In this document: positions 45,411 to 58,007 of the stretch, piece by piece | How positions within the stretch are numbered: position 1 is the stretch's first letter | Layout of the letters: every line of letters begins with the position of its first letter | Origin: Tipula vernalis | Lineage: Eukaryota > Arthropoda > Insecta > Diptera > Tipulidae | Length of the DNA: 64,000 bases | NCBI GenBank assembly: GCA_958295665.1 | Contig: OY282558.1 | Location: 310,778,092 to 310,842,091, forward strand | Direction of reading: 5' to 3' | Notes under the pieces: generated by a model | Databases searched by the model: none | What the model was told of the DNA's origin: nothing | Seen by the model: the letters and a program-made list of their open reading frames with translations, nothing else | Position numbers and translations under genes: made by a program

Positions 45411-48400
45411 ATTTTATTTTTTAGAGAATCAGGGCATGATAACTTTCCATTGCAAGTACAACAAATATTTGACCAAAAAAGTCACAAATAAAGTCACAAT
45501 AATTTATATCCAATATTTTAAAGGGAGGTGCTTTTCAAACTGTAAAAACTGAATTTTACAAACATATCTGCAACCATTATTGTCAATAATGTTTTTCAAG
45601 AAGAATAAACAAGAAAGCAAGGCTGGGCAGTAATGAATTACATGTATTTAAATTAATCCATATGATTTGTATCTTTTAAATGCTGTGAGAGTGCACTAAT
45701 GTTTGAATTTATATTTGGATTTGCGCCTCATTTGTGCTGATAAATCCGTTTTTCTAAAACACACGACAAAACATGTCTGCCAAATTTTTTTTTAATTTTA
45801 AATCATTGGCTCAATAAAATAAAATTAATCTAATATTTTTATAATTGGTAATACATAACTTAGAAATGTCGATTGGAATTATTTCGATTTGGTAGAAACA
45901 GTTAAGCCAAAATTCAAATAAATAATTTAATTATAACTACCAATTTCCAACAACTCAATATAGTATGTAGCTTAATTCAAAATTAAATGTGCATTAGCTC
46001 AAAAATACTTTCAGTTTGTTAAACTATTTAAAGTAAATACAAAATAATGGAAAATCATGTTTATGTTCAGCGTTAAAAACGCACACTATAATCCTTACAA
46101 AAAAATGCGGAATTCTTAAAATTAAGATTCTGTAAATTAATATCTCAAAAATCTAACTTTCTACCCAACAAAGCTTTAAATGGCACTTATTTGTCAAAAG
46201 CTATATAGATTCAAAGTCTATTGCATTTTTTATCCCAAATATATTTCTTAGCGTGTGTTCCGAAATTTGATTAGTTTTTGTTTGAGTGGTCGATTATTTT
46301 ATTTAAATAAATTCATTTGAATATTTAAACGATTACTGAGCCACAATTTTATATAATTAAAAACCGTTTAATGGTTTTAGGCTCTGTGTTATTTTTAATT
46401 TTTAAATAACTTGAGCTTTCGGGCTTACTTATATTTAAATTTATTTGAGCTTTTTGCAGACTTTTTCGTGTGCCTAATAATAGAATGAAATAATTTGTAA
46501 AGCGGTTCTCTAATAGGATGATTTTGATTGATTTGTAATGCTATGCTATAAAGCGTTTTGGATTGTTGAGCATTGGTGTGATTTAAATATAATTAATTAG
46601 TTTGAAATTTTTTAATTTTTCTTTCTAATAGTTTTTACTTATTTGTTACCCTTAAACAATTATTAATTAAGGATACAGGTTTTGAGGTCTTTTAGGACAA
46701 ACTTTTGCAAATGTGCTCGTTTTCTTTCGTCTTCAGTTTATCACGTGCAAATTCACCTTCCACGTTTGACTTAAACTAAGCCGTCATTTCACTAACTTGT
46801 TTGATGTCATATAAATATCCGTAAAAATACATTTTGTTGCCTGAGAATCGTTAAATGTTTTTATTTCATCGTTCTATAGAGTTTCAGTCTTTTCAATTCA
46901 GACATTTGCACAATCGTGTCCGTTGTGCACATAATAAATAAATATTTCACGCTCTTTAAAGAAACCCAGCTTTCAACATTAATGTGATATGTGCCAACAC
47001 GTCGGGTGTGTATTTAAATTTTTGAGATTAAAGTAAAAAAAAATTCCTGTCTAACTGAACTGACCAAAAATTGAAGAAAAAAAACATTTGATCATAATTA
47101 TGGAAAAACGTCATGTTATTGAAAGCCAGCAAACTTGTCCACTAACGTTAGGTCAAAGAATTAATATAATTTACCGTTTTCATACAAAAACCATAATAAA
47201 ACTGACTACACGCGGGTGCATTCATGTTGATCAGAAGTGGTTTTATGTTGACACAAAAGTTTAGGTCAAATACTGATTGTTAGAGCACTACAAATGGGTT
47301 GTCAAAGGTTTTACCAGTTTACTATTTACAATTACAGTATTTCTATTATTTCTTCGCCGGTATTTTATTGCCGATTATTTTCTATCCCCCATGTTTGTGG
47401 AGAATCTTAATTATGATTGCAACATGGCCCATCAATCTGCTGAAATAAAATCGTCAATTTGCTCTTTACCTGTTGGCTTGTCTTCCGCTTTCATTAAAAG
47501 CAGTATATCACATAAATCGAGGCGGTTGGTGTTCCTGTTTAAATAATCGAGCATCTAAAGTAGGTCGAAATTTAGCAAATTGCATTTTTTCAAGATTTTC
47601 CTTAATTTCTGACCATTTTGGAAATTCCAAATTTTTTTATGATTGTCATAGCAGCTTGGCAGTTCTACCCCATAATTCTTATAACGGGTAATAATAATGG
47701 GTATTTCATTATTTTCAATTTTGAATCTAAACTACTAACTCTTTCAGTTTTCTAACTGTATTTAAAAATTTAAATGCAACTTCACTGTAGCTTTTAGAAC
47801 ATTATATCACCTCTGATCTTAATTTCGTTCATGCACAATTATGTCATCTAAGCATTTCTGCTCTACCTCTTACATCATGTTACATACCTCTGCGAAAGGG
47901 TTGCTATTGCTCATAAACGAAGTTAGTGGTTGCATTAATTCGGGATTATACACTGAGCATTATCTCTTGCGCTCATTATTTATTCAGCGGCCTAGACTGA
48001 AGTGATAGTTGCTCCCAAAAACCGTTTATATATTTATTTTTTTCATAATAATTCGTAGAATGTCTATGTTTTTTAGTAATATAAATTATTCAATAATTAA
48101 CGCAACTCGGTCATGCATAAGTACGATCTTACTATTTCTAGAGCAAATAGCAAATAGTTTTTCATTTTTCAAAATGCTTAAAATTACATAAATTGAAGCA
48201 ACTTTCTAGACTAGCTGTTTAATACTTATTTTTCGCTCTTTACTGATCAAAATATGATCTAAAAATGATTCTGTTCGGTATGAATATAGTGAGTAGAAAA
48301 CAAAATATATTGTTATGATTATTCATTTGGCATCGAATAAAGAAGATTCAAAAATTATTCTCTACTAGTCTAGTAAGTCAACTGAACACTATATGTTGTT

Positions 48401-49321
48401 ATTTTATTGGTTATTCAACCAAAGGGAAAAGTAAGCCAAAAGAGTAGAAGATTGATAATAATTCTGCACCTTGAATAAAACTTGTTCATTAAAATACTAT
48501 TTAAAAAATTATTCAGTAAACTGTTCAGCAGCAGTGAAAAAAACTGAGAAAGAAATTGAATTTCTATTCTATTCAAATAGATCGATTCTTTCTTATTAAT
48601 AATTGTTCGCTCACTATTTATTTGTTAATGAAAAGAATTCTTGAATTTTTGGTTTACTATTCATGATTGATAAAGAAAAAAAGAGAATTGAAAAATTCAA
48701 TTAAATGTAACAGAGGGTGAATCTCGTGTCGGTCTGTTTCGTGGTTTATTGTTATTTATTGTTTTACATTAAATTTTCCATTTTCCAGAATGTGATACAA
48801 ACGTATAAATTTAAGTCAGCAGAATATTATATAACATGTTTCCGAGTTTGTTCTGCATGAAGATGTAACTAAGCTCCGAGGAATTATAAAAATATTTTCC
48901 GGCTTTGGTTCCACTTGCTATGCGAATTATAGTTGAAAATTCCAAACAAATTTTGCGAGTAGTTTAAAGCAAAATTGCACGAATGTTCATACAAACATGA
49001 AAATTGGCAAATTACGCCTCCAAATATAACGTTTTAAGCGTTTCACACGTGTCAGATTTTTTTTCGCTTATTTCTTGGATAGTTGTATAATTTTAATCGC
49101 ATATTTTTAAATTTAAAATATAAAATTTAAAATCAAATGAAGTGCATAAGGTAAAGAGTACAATTGGAAGAATTCAATCATTATCTCAATCTTCAAATTT
49201 GATAAACGCTAAGAGATCAAAAATTATCGGGGAATATCCGTACATAGATTATTTGAACTGATTATAACTAATTATCTGTATTTTAATGTCAAATCTTCAT
49301 TAGCAATTCAACAATAGGTTG
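45411..49321. other. A/T-rich non-coding stretch
   Basis: No gene is supported. The minus strand at 47430-47700 gives protein-like but broken frames (FAKFRPTLDARLFKQE) that I cannot assign. The plus-strand frames at 47277-47691 are likely shadows. Confidence 0.45.
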
Positions 49322-50280
49322 AGCTTGAACAACTGTTAAGCATTGACATCGAAAGTTTTGATGCTTTTGCGTCTAGAAGTCAGCTAGATGTCATTTTTAC
49401 TGATTTTTGGAAGGTATTTCATGCACCGCAGTTTGACATTTTTCTTGGAAAATTAGACAGGAAAGTATATAGGAAAATTAGATTTGGAGTATGCAAGTTA
49501 TTTTTGGATTGTATTGGCTCGTACCTTCGTGAGCGAAAGCAAGTTCACTGAGGCATTCCTTAGGGCTCTCACCTTGGACCTGTGCTATTTATGATATTCA
49601 TTGAGGCTGCGAATTTACTTTGTGAACTACTTCGGAACATTGTATGGAACTGCAGAGTAATCTAGATTTATTATGCAACTGAAGAATAAATTATATTTAA
49701 ATCTAGAAAAATGTAAGGTTATGAGTTTCTTCAGGAGAAGAAAGATGATTTCTCATCCTTATCACATTAATAATCATCCGCTCGAAAGAGTGACGACATT
49801 TAAAGGGAGTCTTGGACGGATTTCCGGGATCATAATAACTTGTTTGTAGCTAAGTTTGTACGGTCTAACCTGGAGTATGCATCGATTATGTTTGATCCGA
49901 AAATATAATTAATTTTATACTTGCTACCTTATGCCGAACGCTGTAAAGTTGTAAATTTGGAATCACTGATTGACAGGCGTAACGTTGCGCTTTCTATGTT
50001 TATCGCTGATGTTTTAAATGTTGCAGTTGATTTGACTGAATTTCTTGCCAATATCGATATTAATGTGCCTCGTAAACCACTTCGGGTCAAACATTTTATT
50101 TATTTACTGACTTTGAAGTCCAATTGTGCGCATAAAGTCTCTGTTCTGGCTAGGTATGTGTCGGCAATTTAATGCTAATTTTAATGAGTTCAATTTAAAC
50201 TTACCCAAATGTTTATTTAAAAAGCAAATTCCATGTTACTGTCAAAAAAAGATTTTTTTTCCTGTTGATATAAATAAATA
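49322..50280 (+). pseudogene. Jockey/CR1-group LINE RT remnant
   Basis: Broken plus-strand frames give QLDVIFTDFWKVFHAPQFDI (RT motif, normally QxDVIYTDFSKAFDxVxH), LFLDCIGSYLRERKQVH, GSHLGPVLFMIFI, LDLLCNLKNKLYLNLEKC-like text, NLFVAKFVRSNLEYASIM, and an open C-terminal frame (49921-50172) with YAERCKVVNLESLIDRRNVA, FIADVLNVAVDLTEFLANID and NVPRKPLRVKHF. This order is that of the RT and C-terminus of jockey-like ORF2. The catalytic YADD box is lost and stops are frequent. The endonuclease is absent. It abuts the SLU7-bearing palindrome. Confidence 0.75.
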
Positions 50281-50720
50281 ATTGCCAAAAAATAGTTTAA
50301 GAACAGCAGATGCTTAAAGAGTGTACTTGAAGAATAATAGTCGCGTTTTTTTATTAGCTCTGGATAGATTGTATCCGGAGCAGCTCATTTTCTGTGGTAA
50401 CACTAATGTTTGGCAAGCTATTTATGCATTTAATTAATTTATTTAAAACTAATCGATAATTTTTCATTCAACTTTTTAACTAAAAATTTATAAAATATTA
50501 TTTAGCCCTACTTATTTTTCTGGAGCTGCTATCAGGAGCAAAGGGAAATTTGTGTTTTTTGTACAACCCTAAATGTGGCAAACTCCTTTTTGGTTTATAA
50601 CTTTTGATGGATGTCAAATTCTAATGTCATTGCAGTTGTATGACATTTGTTCAAAATAAAAAATCGGGAGAGTAAAAATATTTAAAAAAACATCGGGAGA
50701 TTTTTGAGGAATAGGTTAAA

Positions 50721-51355
50721 GTAGAAGAGGCAAAACGATTTTTAAAAGCTGGAAAGGTAAAGGATAATCAAGATGCACCATTTCCGGAAGGCGACGAATA
50801 TGGAGATAAATATGTTGATGAAGTGGACATGCCTGGTACAAAAGAAGATTCCAAACAAAGAATTGTACTGTAAGTAATCTACTATACATGAATCTAGTAT
50901 ACGTGAAGACACAGCTTAATATCGCAGATGTTTGGACCCCAATTTGGAATAATATGATCCACAAACACGTTCTATGAGGGATAATCCTGATCCAAAATCA
51001 GATTCTGAAGAGTATAATGATTTTTTGTTCACTAAGTTTAGAATTAAATAAATAAATTTATTTTATTATTTTAGAGTTGAGTTGTGTACTGCAGACACTC
51101 AAAAATACTCGAAAGCAGAACTATTTGCTTGGGAAGCTTATGGTATAGGTGTTTTTGTACACCTGATAGCTAAACGAACTAAATTGGAATTGCTACAACA
51201 AATTGATATAAGAAAATGGTAGAAGAATTTAAATCAAGAAAAGAATATCAAGAATAATAAAAATCATTAACGGACAAGAGAAACAAATCATTCGAAGCCG
51301 ATATGAAAAAGATGTATATTTGAAATTATTTAATACATTAAATCTTATCCAACTA
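50721..51355 (+). pseudogene. SLU7 pre-mRNA-splicing factor pseudogene, left copy
   Basis: Frames read [37 protein letters not shown], then IREDTA, LDPN, YDPQTRSMRDNPDPKS, and after a short A/T-rich intron-like insert (~51045-51072, ending TTATTTTAG) [31 protein letters not shown] and GQEKQIIRSRYEKDVY. This is the order of the conserved core of SLU7, a splicing factor acting at the second catalytic step. The N-terminal CCHC zinc-knuckle region and the C-terminal end are absent. In-frame stops (after IVL, after IREDTA, before YDPQ) and frameshifts show it is dead. A retained intron-like piece argues for a DNA-level copy, not a processed one. Confidence 0.7.
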
Positions 51356-51483
51356 TGTATTTATGCTGAGAAAAGATTCAGTTTCATAAAATCACCTCAT
51401 TTAACGGGGTTCAATCAAATAATTCCAGATTTTTTGTTATAAATTGCGTATACCATTCATTGCACTTACATTATAATCCCATA

Positions 51484-51680
51484 CCTAGCCCGAAATATTT
51501 TTATTTTTTTTGCCCATAGTTCCAAACGTTGCCATGAATTAAAAGAATTTCAGGAATGAAGAAAGCCATCTTGCCAAAATTTTTACCGGTTTCAGTGCAA
51601 GATATTCCTGAATTTTTTTTTTTAATTCATTGCAACGTTTGGAGCTATGGGGAAAACAAATTAAAATATTTTGGGCTAGT
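51484..51680. repeat. Centre of the palindrome: tight inverted repeat
   Basis: 51484-51555 and 51604-51680 pair closely (TAGCCC.AAATATTTT, CCATAGTTCCAAACGTTGC, ATTTCAGGAAT). The unpaired centre is ~50 bases. The minus-strand frame 51539-51730 is a by-product. Confidence 0.75.
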
Positions 51681-52099
51681 TGCTTTAGCGAGCGTAACTG
51701 GCACATAAGTACAACGAATAGCATACGCAATTTGTAAAAAAATATCGTGAATTATTTGTTTAAATCTTGCATTTCAGCTATTCTATGAGTATCCAGCATC
51801 CATTTCTTAAATCATTGGCGATTAAGAAATGGGCGAAGATTATTACTCAGATTGCCATAAAATGTTTACTATAGCAGCAACGGAATTGCCTAGCACAAAA
51901 TTTTAACTTGCGGTCAAGTAACATGTCGAGGTAGTTAAACGAACAGCAAGCAAACGATTAAAGTTTGTAAGTTATGTTCGAAAGAGTTTACAAATTGTGA
52001 TTTAATAAAACTAAATCTTTGAATAAAATAAATTAACCTTACTGGAAATTGTGGTAGAAAATTTTTAAGAAGCATAAATACATAGTTGGATAAGTTTTA

Positions 52100-52650
52100 A
52101 TATAATAAATAATTTCAAATGTATCTACATTTTCAGTGATTATTCAAATCTCGTACATGTTTTCCATATCGGCTTCGAATTATTTGTTTTTCATGTCCTT
52201 TAATGAATTTTTAACTTCGACAATATTCAGTGTAGTTTTCGGTTTGTGCAAGCAACAAAGATTTTGGTGGAACTTGGAAATGCCCCTCGCCACCAAATTT
52301 TTCTAAAATTGTACCTTTCGTTGTAGCAATTCCAATTTAGTTCGCTCAGATAACAAGTGAACACCAACATATTTAACATAAGCTTCCCAAGCATATACAT
52401 AGTTCTGCTTTAGAATATTTTTCTCAACTCTAAAATAATAAAATTAATTTATTTATTTCATTCTAATCTTAGTGAACAAAAATCATTGTACTCTTCAGGA
52501 TGTGATTTCGGATCAGGATTATCCCTCATAGAACGTGTTTGTGGATCATAATATATATAATAATAAATATATATAATAATAAATATAAATATAATATATA
52601 ATATTTATGTTCATCTTCGTCACCTTCCGATGCATTACTTTAACTTATTC
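52100..52650 (-). pseudogene. SLU7 pre-mRNA-splicing factor pseudogene, right inverted copy
   Basis: On the minus strand: YYDPQTRSMRDNPDPKSH (near 52553-52500), an A/T-rich intron-like insert ending TTATTTTAG, KYSKAEL, then [71 protein letters not shown] is the SLU7 block that is deleted from the left copy, so each copy preserves different parts. Frameshifts and stops are present. It points toward the left copy (tail to tail). Confidence 0.7.
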
Positions 52651-52830
52651 CTCAAAAATCTCCCGATTATTTTTAGTTATTTTTATTATCCCGATTTTTT
52701 TGTATTGAGCAAATGTCTTACAACTGCAATGACATTTGAATTTGACATACATCAAATTTTTTAAACCAAAATGAAGTTTGCCATATTTGCTTACTATCCG
52801 GAGTTAATAAAAAAACGAGGCTAGTATTCG

Positions 52831-55050
52831 TTTCGTTAGCTATTAGTTGCACTACTTTTAAATAGGTGTCATCAGTCAATTGTATTTAGGACACAGGTGC
52901 GCCTCTATTCTGGCAAAATGTTCTTTCCAATAATATACATCTGAATAATATTAAATTTACGTCAGTGTGTTTCTTGCACATTGCAATTCTACTGGTACCG
53001 AACATAAAAGAAAAATTAAAAGTATTAAATTTAAAAAGAATTGGAAATATTAAATAGGAAAAAAGAATTTTGAATACCTTGAAGTCTAAAGACCGACACG
53101 CTAACGCCTCGTCTAATCAAATGATGTGTAAGCAAATGATGATGATATTACACAGTAACAACTGTCCATTGTTATACATATATACATATGTACACAATGA
53201 GCATTAAAATAGATTTTTCGTGGTTTACTCAAAGTCTATTTTTAAATAAATCGATGACGAGGTTGAATTGAATATTAAATATAAGGAAGGATATTATTAT
53301 GGTATAATGTATTATACCTACTCCATTAAAATGTGTGGTCAAAATGCCATTGTGTCGGACAAATGTCGAATTGAATTTACATCAAACTCTGATTTCAAAC
53401 CACCACACATCGCACATATAAACAATAATAAAAACCCGTAAAACAATCGTTTACACCTTTTATTGTTATAAAACACACAAGTAAGAAGGAAATCATATAA
53501 AAATTTGTAACCCAACCACAAAAGCCTATATACATAATATACATGAGAACATTTATTATTATCTCAGAAATAACAATTACGATCGCGATATTGTTTATGA
53601 GAGTATATCTTTTTTTTCGGTTGGTGATGCCGGTGGTTTAGTATGTATATGTTTATTTATTTTTTTTATATTTTATTATTCACAACTAACTGTAATGAAT
53701 TTATTGATGCTATAACAATAAAAACTCAACGAAAAAAAAACGGAATGAAGGTTTATTGAGTGTTTATAGATTTATGGCCGAATGATGCTTTTTGCTACTA
53801 TAAAAAAAATAAATAAATAAAATAAAAATAAATAAATAAACAAAATAATTTTTTTTTGTGTATCCAATAAAATAATCATAATATTTTAATAATCACTCAA
53901 GATATACATACAAAAATTTTGATTTCTTCACTTAATATAATGTTATGTGTAAATAAAAATTATGATTTATTTTTTTTATTCATCCAATTACTGTTGAAAA
54001 ACATCAAAAATAATTAAGATATTTATTATATTATATACAAATAATTTATCGAGTCACTAATTTACATGTAGCACCCGATTTACACCTCACAAATACTTTC
54101 GACTTGTGGCACCACCTTGCAAATCACGAATTACACATTTCATTTGTTAGAAATTCTTATTATTAAACCACTATCTTTACATAAAAAAAAAGAAAAATCG
54201 AAAACTTTTTTGTTTTGGTTAAAAGTTAATTTGAAAAACTAAAATTGCCTGTTATACAAATATCGAAAACAATTTTTTATAAATATTTATGAATTAAAAA
54301 ATCATTGAACTTTAAATGTTTATATACCTACAAGCGATATTTACGTCGTATGGATGCATTCCTAAAAGAGGCGTCGTAAAAAAAATAAAAACAAAATTAT
54401 GAACATAAATATACTTCAAAGTAATTCCAATAAGATTTGAGGTCAACTGAACGAGCAAACAAAAAGTAAATTTGATTGGATCACAAAACAATAAAAAATA
54501 AAAAGATTTTTTTTGTTTTATGTTTAAGATCGCCAATAATTTCAGATCAGCAATTTTAAATTTTGGTAATTTGGATGGAATTTAAATTTTGTACTTTTCA
54601 GATCATTAAAAAAATTATTTATCAAAAAATTAGAGGTTGAGATTTAAATATTTGCTATTTGACAGTAGTCAAACGGTTGCTTATTATCAAACAGATATAC
54701 AACTCTCCTTTGAATTAAATTCCGTATTTTATAAATTCTATATATTCAGTAAGATCAAAGTTAATTCATTTTAATGAATATTAACGAAATCTTAATAAAC
54801 AAAATATCTTTTGTTTTAATTTTGGGGCTGTTTACTATATTTAAATAAGTGGCGGCGATTAGGACTTGTGTGCCTACCCGCAAATATATATATTTTGGGC
54901 CTCTCACCACATAAGAACAAAATATTGAAATAATAATCATGGGTTTTAAATGCTGAATTAATACTACTTTCACACAACAGCAAACGATACGTGGCAATCA
55001 AATAAAGTTCCTACAAAATTTGATAAAGTAGGCTCGCCATGAACCCAAAC
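52831..55050. other. A/T-rich non-coding stretch
   Basis: No gene is recognised. Simple AAATAAAT repeats occur at about 53805-53845, and A/T tracts throughout. Confidence 0.5.
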
Positions 55051-55293
55051 TAAAGCCTGTATTCCATGAGAAAAAATGACTGACAGTCAAAAAAAAACGA
55101 AAAGAGAAAAACAATCTGATGCCCTTATAAGAGACAAGGACAACGTTTTTTATTTTATTTTTTATTTTACACCAAAATTGTTTTTCTATAAAATAAAAAA
55201 CGTTGCTTTTGTCTTTTATGCTGCATCAGATTATTTTTCTCTTTTCGTTTTTTTTGACTGTCAGTCAATTTTTCTCATGTAATTTAGGCTTAA
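55051..55293. mobile_element. Foldback MITE, copy 1
   Basis: Outer arms (AAAGCCTGTATTCCATGAG and its counterpart CTCATGTAATTTAGGCTT) lead into long inner arms sharing GACTGACAGTCAAAAAAA, ACGAAAAGAGAAAAA, ATCTGATGC and CAACGTTTTTTATTTTA, with the axis near 55170. The whole ~243 bp is essentially a hairpin with no coding capacity. Its ends resemble those of the next element. Confidence 0.75.
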
Positions 55294-55901
55294 AGGTGCT
55301 ATTCCACTTGACTGAATTTACTGATAGTAAAATTAAAGTAAGACAAAATATACATTTGCTGGATATGCGAATGAAACAAGGCCCTTCCCAGTCAAAAAAT
55401 ATTTGTGTCTGTAGTAGTGTGACTGCAATAAAAAGTATCAAATTAAGGACTTTTTAACCATCACACTCAACACACATGCATAAAATTAGCAATATGATGA
55501 GAAATATTTCCCACACACTAATTATTTTATGATTATTATATTTTTGTACCGTTTCTCCTTAAATTTTGCTTTAAAAAGTAAAACTAAAAAACACATGTCG
55601 TTTTTTTGGTAGAGATTTTTTTAATTTTTACCGAAAATATACTAAAAAAGATATTTCTGATATGAGTATTAATAATATTTAATTTTTTAGATAATTTTGA
55701 GATGTAAAACTAACCAAATTAATAGTAATATTTAATTTTTGTTAATAATTATTGATTATGTTTTTGTGTGCTGTCAAAATTTCTCTTGAAAATTTTGCTA
55801 TAAAAAAAAACGTTGTCTTGGTCTATTACATAGAGTTTCGAATTTTTTTCTCGTTTCCTCTTTTTTTACTATCAGTCAATTTTTCTAGTGGAATAGCACC
55901 T
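55294..55901. mobile_element. MITE, copy 2 of the same terminal-repeat family
   Basis: Terminal AGGTGCTATTCCAC (55294-55307) and GTGGAATAGCACCT (55888-55901) are perfect inverted repeats. They continue imperfectly as TTGACTGAATTTACTGATAGTAAA versus its counterpart at ~55865. The terminal sequence TATTCCAC..GAAAAATTGACTGATAGT parallels copy 1 (TATTCCATGAGAAAAAATGACTGACAGT), so the two are relatives inserted side by side. No target duplication is certain. Confidence 0.75.
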
Positions 55902-55984
55902 GTAACGGGTACTTATCATCCCCGTTACAAAAGATACCTAATTCCCAAGAAAATAAACCAAGAAAACTGCATCCCACCTTTGAA

Positions 55985-56848
55985 GATATTTTTGCGTTGT
56001 CATGCTGCAAAATCAGTGTATTGTATCTATTCTCCCATTCTGGCCGATTATATTGAACAGATCGCTTCAAACGTTTTAATTGTCGTCGGTAGATTTCGCC
56101 ATTAATAGTTTCAGAAGGTTTCAGTAACGCCTTTCATATCCCACCAAATACAGCGCATAACCATATCACAATGAACATTTCGCTTTGACTGTGATGAATC
56201 AGCTTCACTGGGCTTCACCCAAGCTTTTTTACTTTTAGGTTTCTCGTAGTAAGTCCATTTTTCATCTCCAGTCACAAGTCGATGCAGAAAATCCTTTTTT
56301 TGTTCTCTTTGAACAAATATTTCAGAAGTGATTTTTGGACATTCCATCTGCTTATCTTTTAATTCATGCGGTATCCAATTCCCATATTTTTGAACCATCC
56401 CCATTCAAATTAAACGTCTACTCACAACGGATGGATCAACATTCAATGCTTCAATGTTGTCTTCATCCAATAATGCTTGCAATTTTTCATCTTCAAATGT
56501 TTTCTGTCTACCTTCACGTTGTGCGTCTTCAACATCGAATAAACCTTCTTCAAATCACCTAAATCACCTTCTATTCATATTATCAGAAAAAGCATGTTCA
56601 CCATAAGCTTCTACAAGTAAACAACAAAACTTCCCGCAAATAACGTTTATTTGGCACAAAACTCTCCATTTTAAAACGAATAACTACTTTTTTGTTTATA
56701 TTTTAATCAACTGTCATATATGTACTACGTTTTGAAGGTTATGAAGAGACTTTTCAAAACTTATATTACCAGATTCACACAATACATATAAGAACAATTA
56801 CGCCATCTACTACGAAAGCGGAACTTACTTTTACATATACCCAATATT
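55985..56848 (-). pseudogene. mariner (DD34D) transposase pseudogene, 3'-truncated
   Basis: The start ATG is at 56669-56667 (MESFVPNKRYLREVLLF). It then reads EAYGEHAFSDN, FEEGLFDVEDAQREGRQKTF, KLQALLDEDN, MGMVQKYGNWIPHELKDKQM, FLHRLVTGDEKWTYYEKPKS (first catalytic D in GDEKW), KRNVHCDMVMRCIWWDMKGV, then KPSETINGEIYRRQLKRLKR and ILQHDNA (second D). These are hallmark mariner blocks. Several frameshifts and stops are present, and the third catalytic D is missing because the sequence diverges after QHDNA. The 5' terminal region (GTAAAAGTAAGTTCCGCTTTCG, inward from about 56845) is like a mariner end. The other end is lost against the MITE at 55901. Confidence 0.85.
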
Positions 56849-57767
56849 AGCCGTTTGTCGGTTATAGTCTGCTGAATATCTGTGCTATATCAACCAAGCT
56901 ACGATTGGTATGGTATTTCTAGGTAATCGATACAACTTTCTTATGACGCACTCTAAAACAAATTGTCTAAAGCATATGCGTATTCTCCGTGCACACAATG
57001 TTTGCAGTGTGTTTAGAGACAGGAAAACCAGAAACAATCAATAAATAATGCTAGACATCTCCTCCTACCACATTCTATTAGGTGCTATTCTCATTAAACA
57101 TTAAAGCTGAAAACACAGCTCATTATTATAAATTTGCTGTTAAATGTTTCTGTTTATTAAAGTAAAGACAATTTGTAAGTGTTTTGTAAATGGTTATATA
57201 ATTAAACCGTGACGTTAATTTAGTTTAATCATTTATTTAGTAAATAATAACTTAAAAAGAAACAGCAAACTGTTAATTTGGTATGTTGCTTGAGTTAACT
57301 AAAATTTTAACTTGGTCTCTACAACTTTCCAAGAGATCCCAGGTATTTTTAGATCAGTATGTTGAGATTTTTATATTTCGCGTGGAACAGTGCACCGATC
57401 GCAAAACTAAGAATTTTTTAACTTTAACTAGCTAAATTTTACGTCTATTTTATATGGAAAATGTATCTAAACTCGAACAGTATGCTAAAATTTAGTGCTA
57501 ATACTCGTAAGTTGATTTAAAAGAAAACAATTTTAAAACTAAAATAATTGTGCTTAAACTACATGAATTTCACGGACAATATCTAAAATTATTTAACCCA
57601 ATAAAAGTTTAAGTTGTCGTTCTTTCGAAACATTAGTGAGTATTTTCCGTTATAACAGGCCACTAAAATTGATATTGTTTGTAGTAGTCGTCTGAAGTCA
57701 TTCTATATATGCATTACGAAGCACAGCAATTGGTTGGTTGTTTGGTTCTGTTGTTGTTGTTGTTTAT
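56849..57767. other. A/T-rich non-coding stretch
   Basis: No gene is recognised. A TTG trinucleotide repeat (57750-57764) lies next to the 35-bp inverted repeat. Confidence 0.5.
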
Positions 57768-57967
57768 ATATGTGTCGATTATTTTCAAAAACCCATAACT
57801 CCAAAAAATAAAAAATTTTAAGTAAAGATGCCAAACGATAGATGGCTACTTTTTCTATATAATAAAACAAAAAAAGTGCATAAAATTGAGTAATTCCCCG
57901 AGAAAAATTTATTTGCAAATTGTAGTTAGTTGTAAAAACCACTAACTCCTTCATAAATTTGGTTTCA

Positions 57968-58007
57968 ATACTAAATATCAGCAGATATACTAAATATCAG
58001 CAGATAT
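57968..58007. repeat. Short tandem duplication at the 5' side of the DUF7869-like gene
   Basis: ATACTAAATATCAGCAGAT occurs twice in direct tandem. Confidence 0.85.

Larger units (their letters stand above)
50340..52830. repeat. 2.5-kb tail-to-tail inverted duplication (palindrome)
   Basis: The left arm (~50340-51570) and right arm (~51600-52830) are inverted copies. Matching landmarks are TTTTTTTATTAGCTCTGGATAG / rc of 52805-52830; ATGTCATTGCAGTTGTA (50620) / rc of 52720-52736; CACAAACACGTTCTATGAGG (50961) / rc of 52531-52550; TTATCCAACTATGTATTTATGC (51345) / rc near 52085; and CGTTGCCATGAATTAA around the centre (51535 and 51630). Identity is roughly 80-85% with indels; the right arm has ~230 bp extra near 51750-52020. 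Confidence 0.8.

Noticed and set aside
47430..47700. Minus-strand text resembling a protein (FAKFRPTLDARLFKQE)
   Set aside because: Broken frames, no recognised family, no boundaries.
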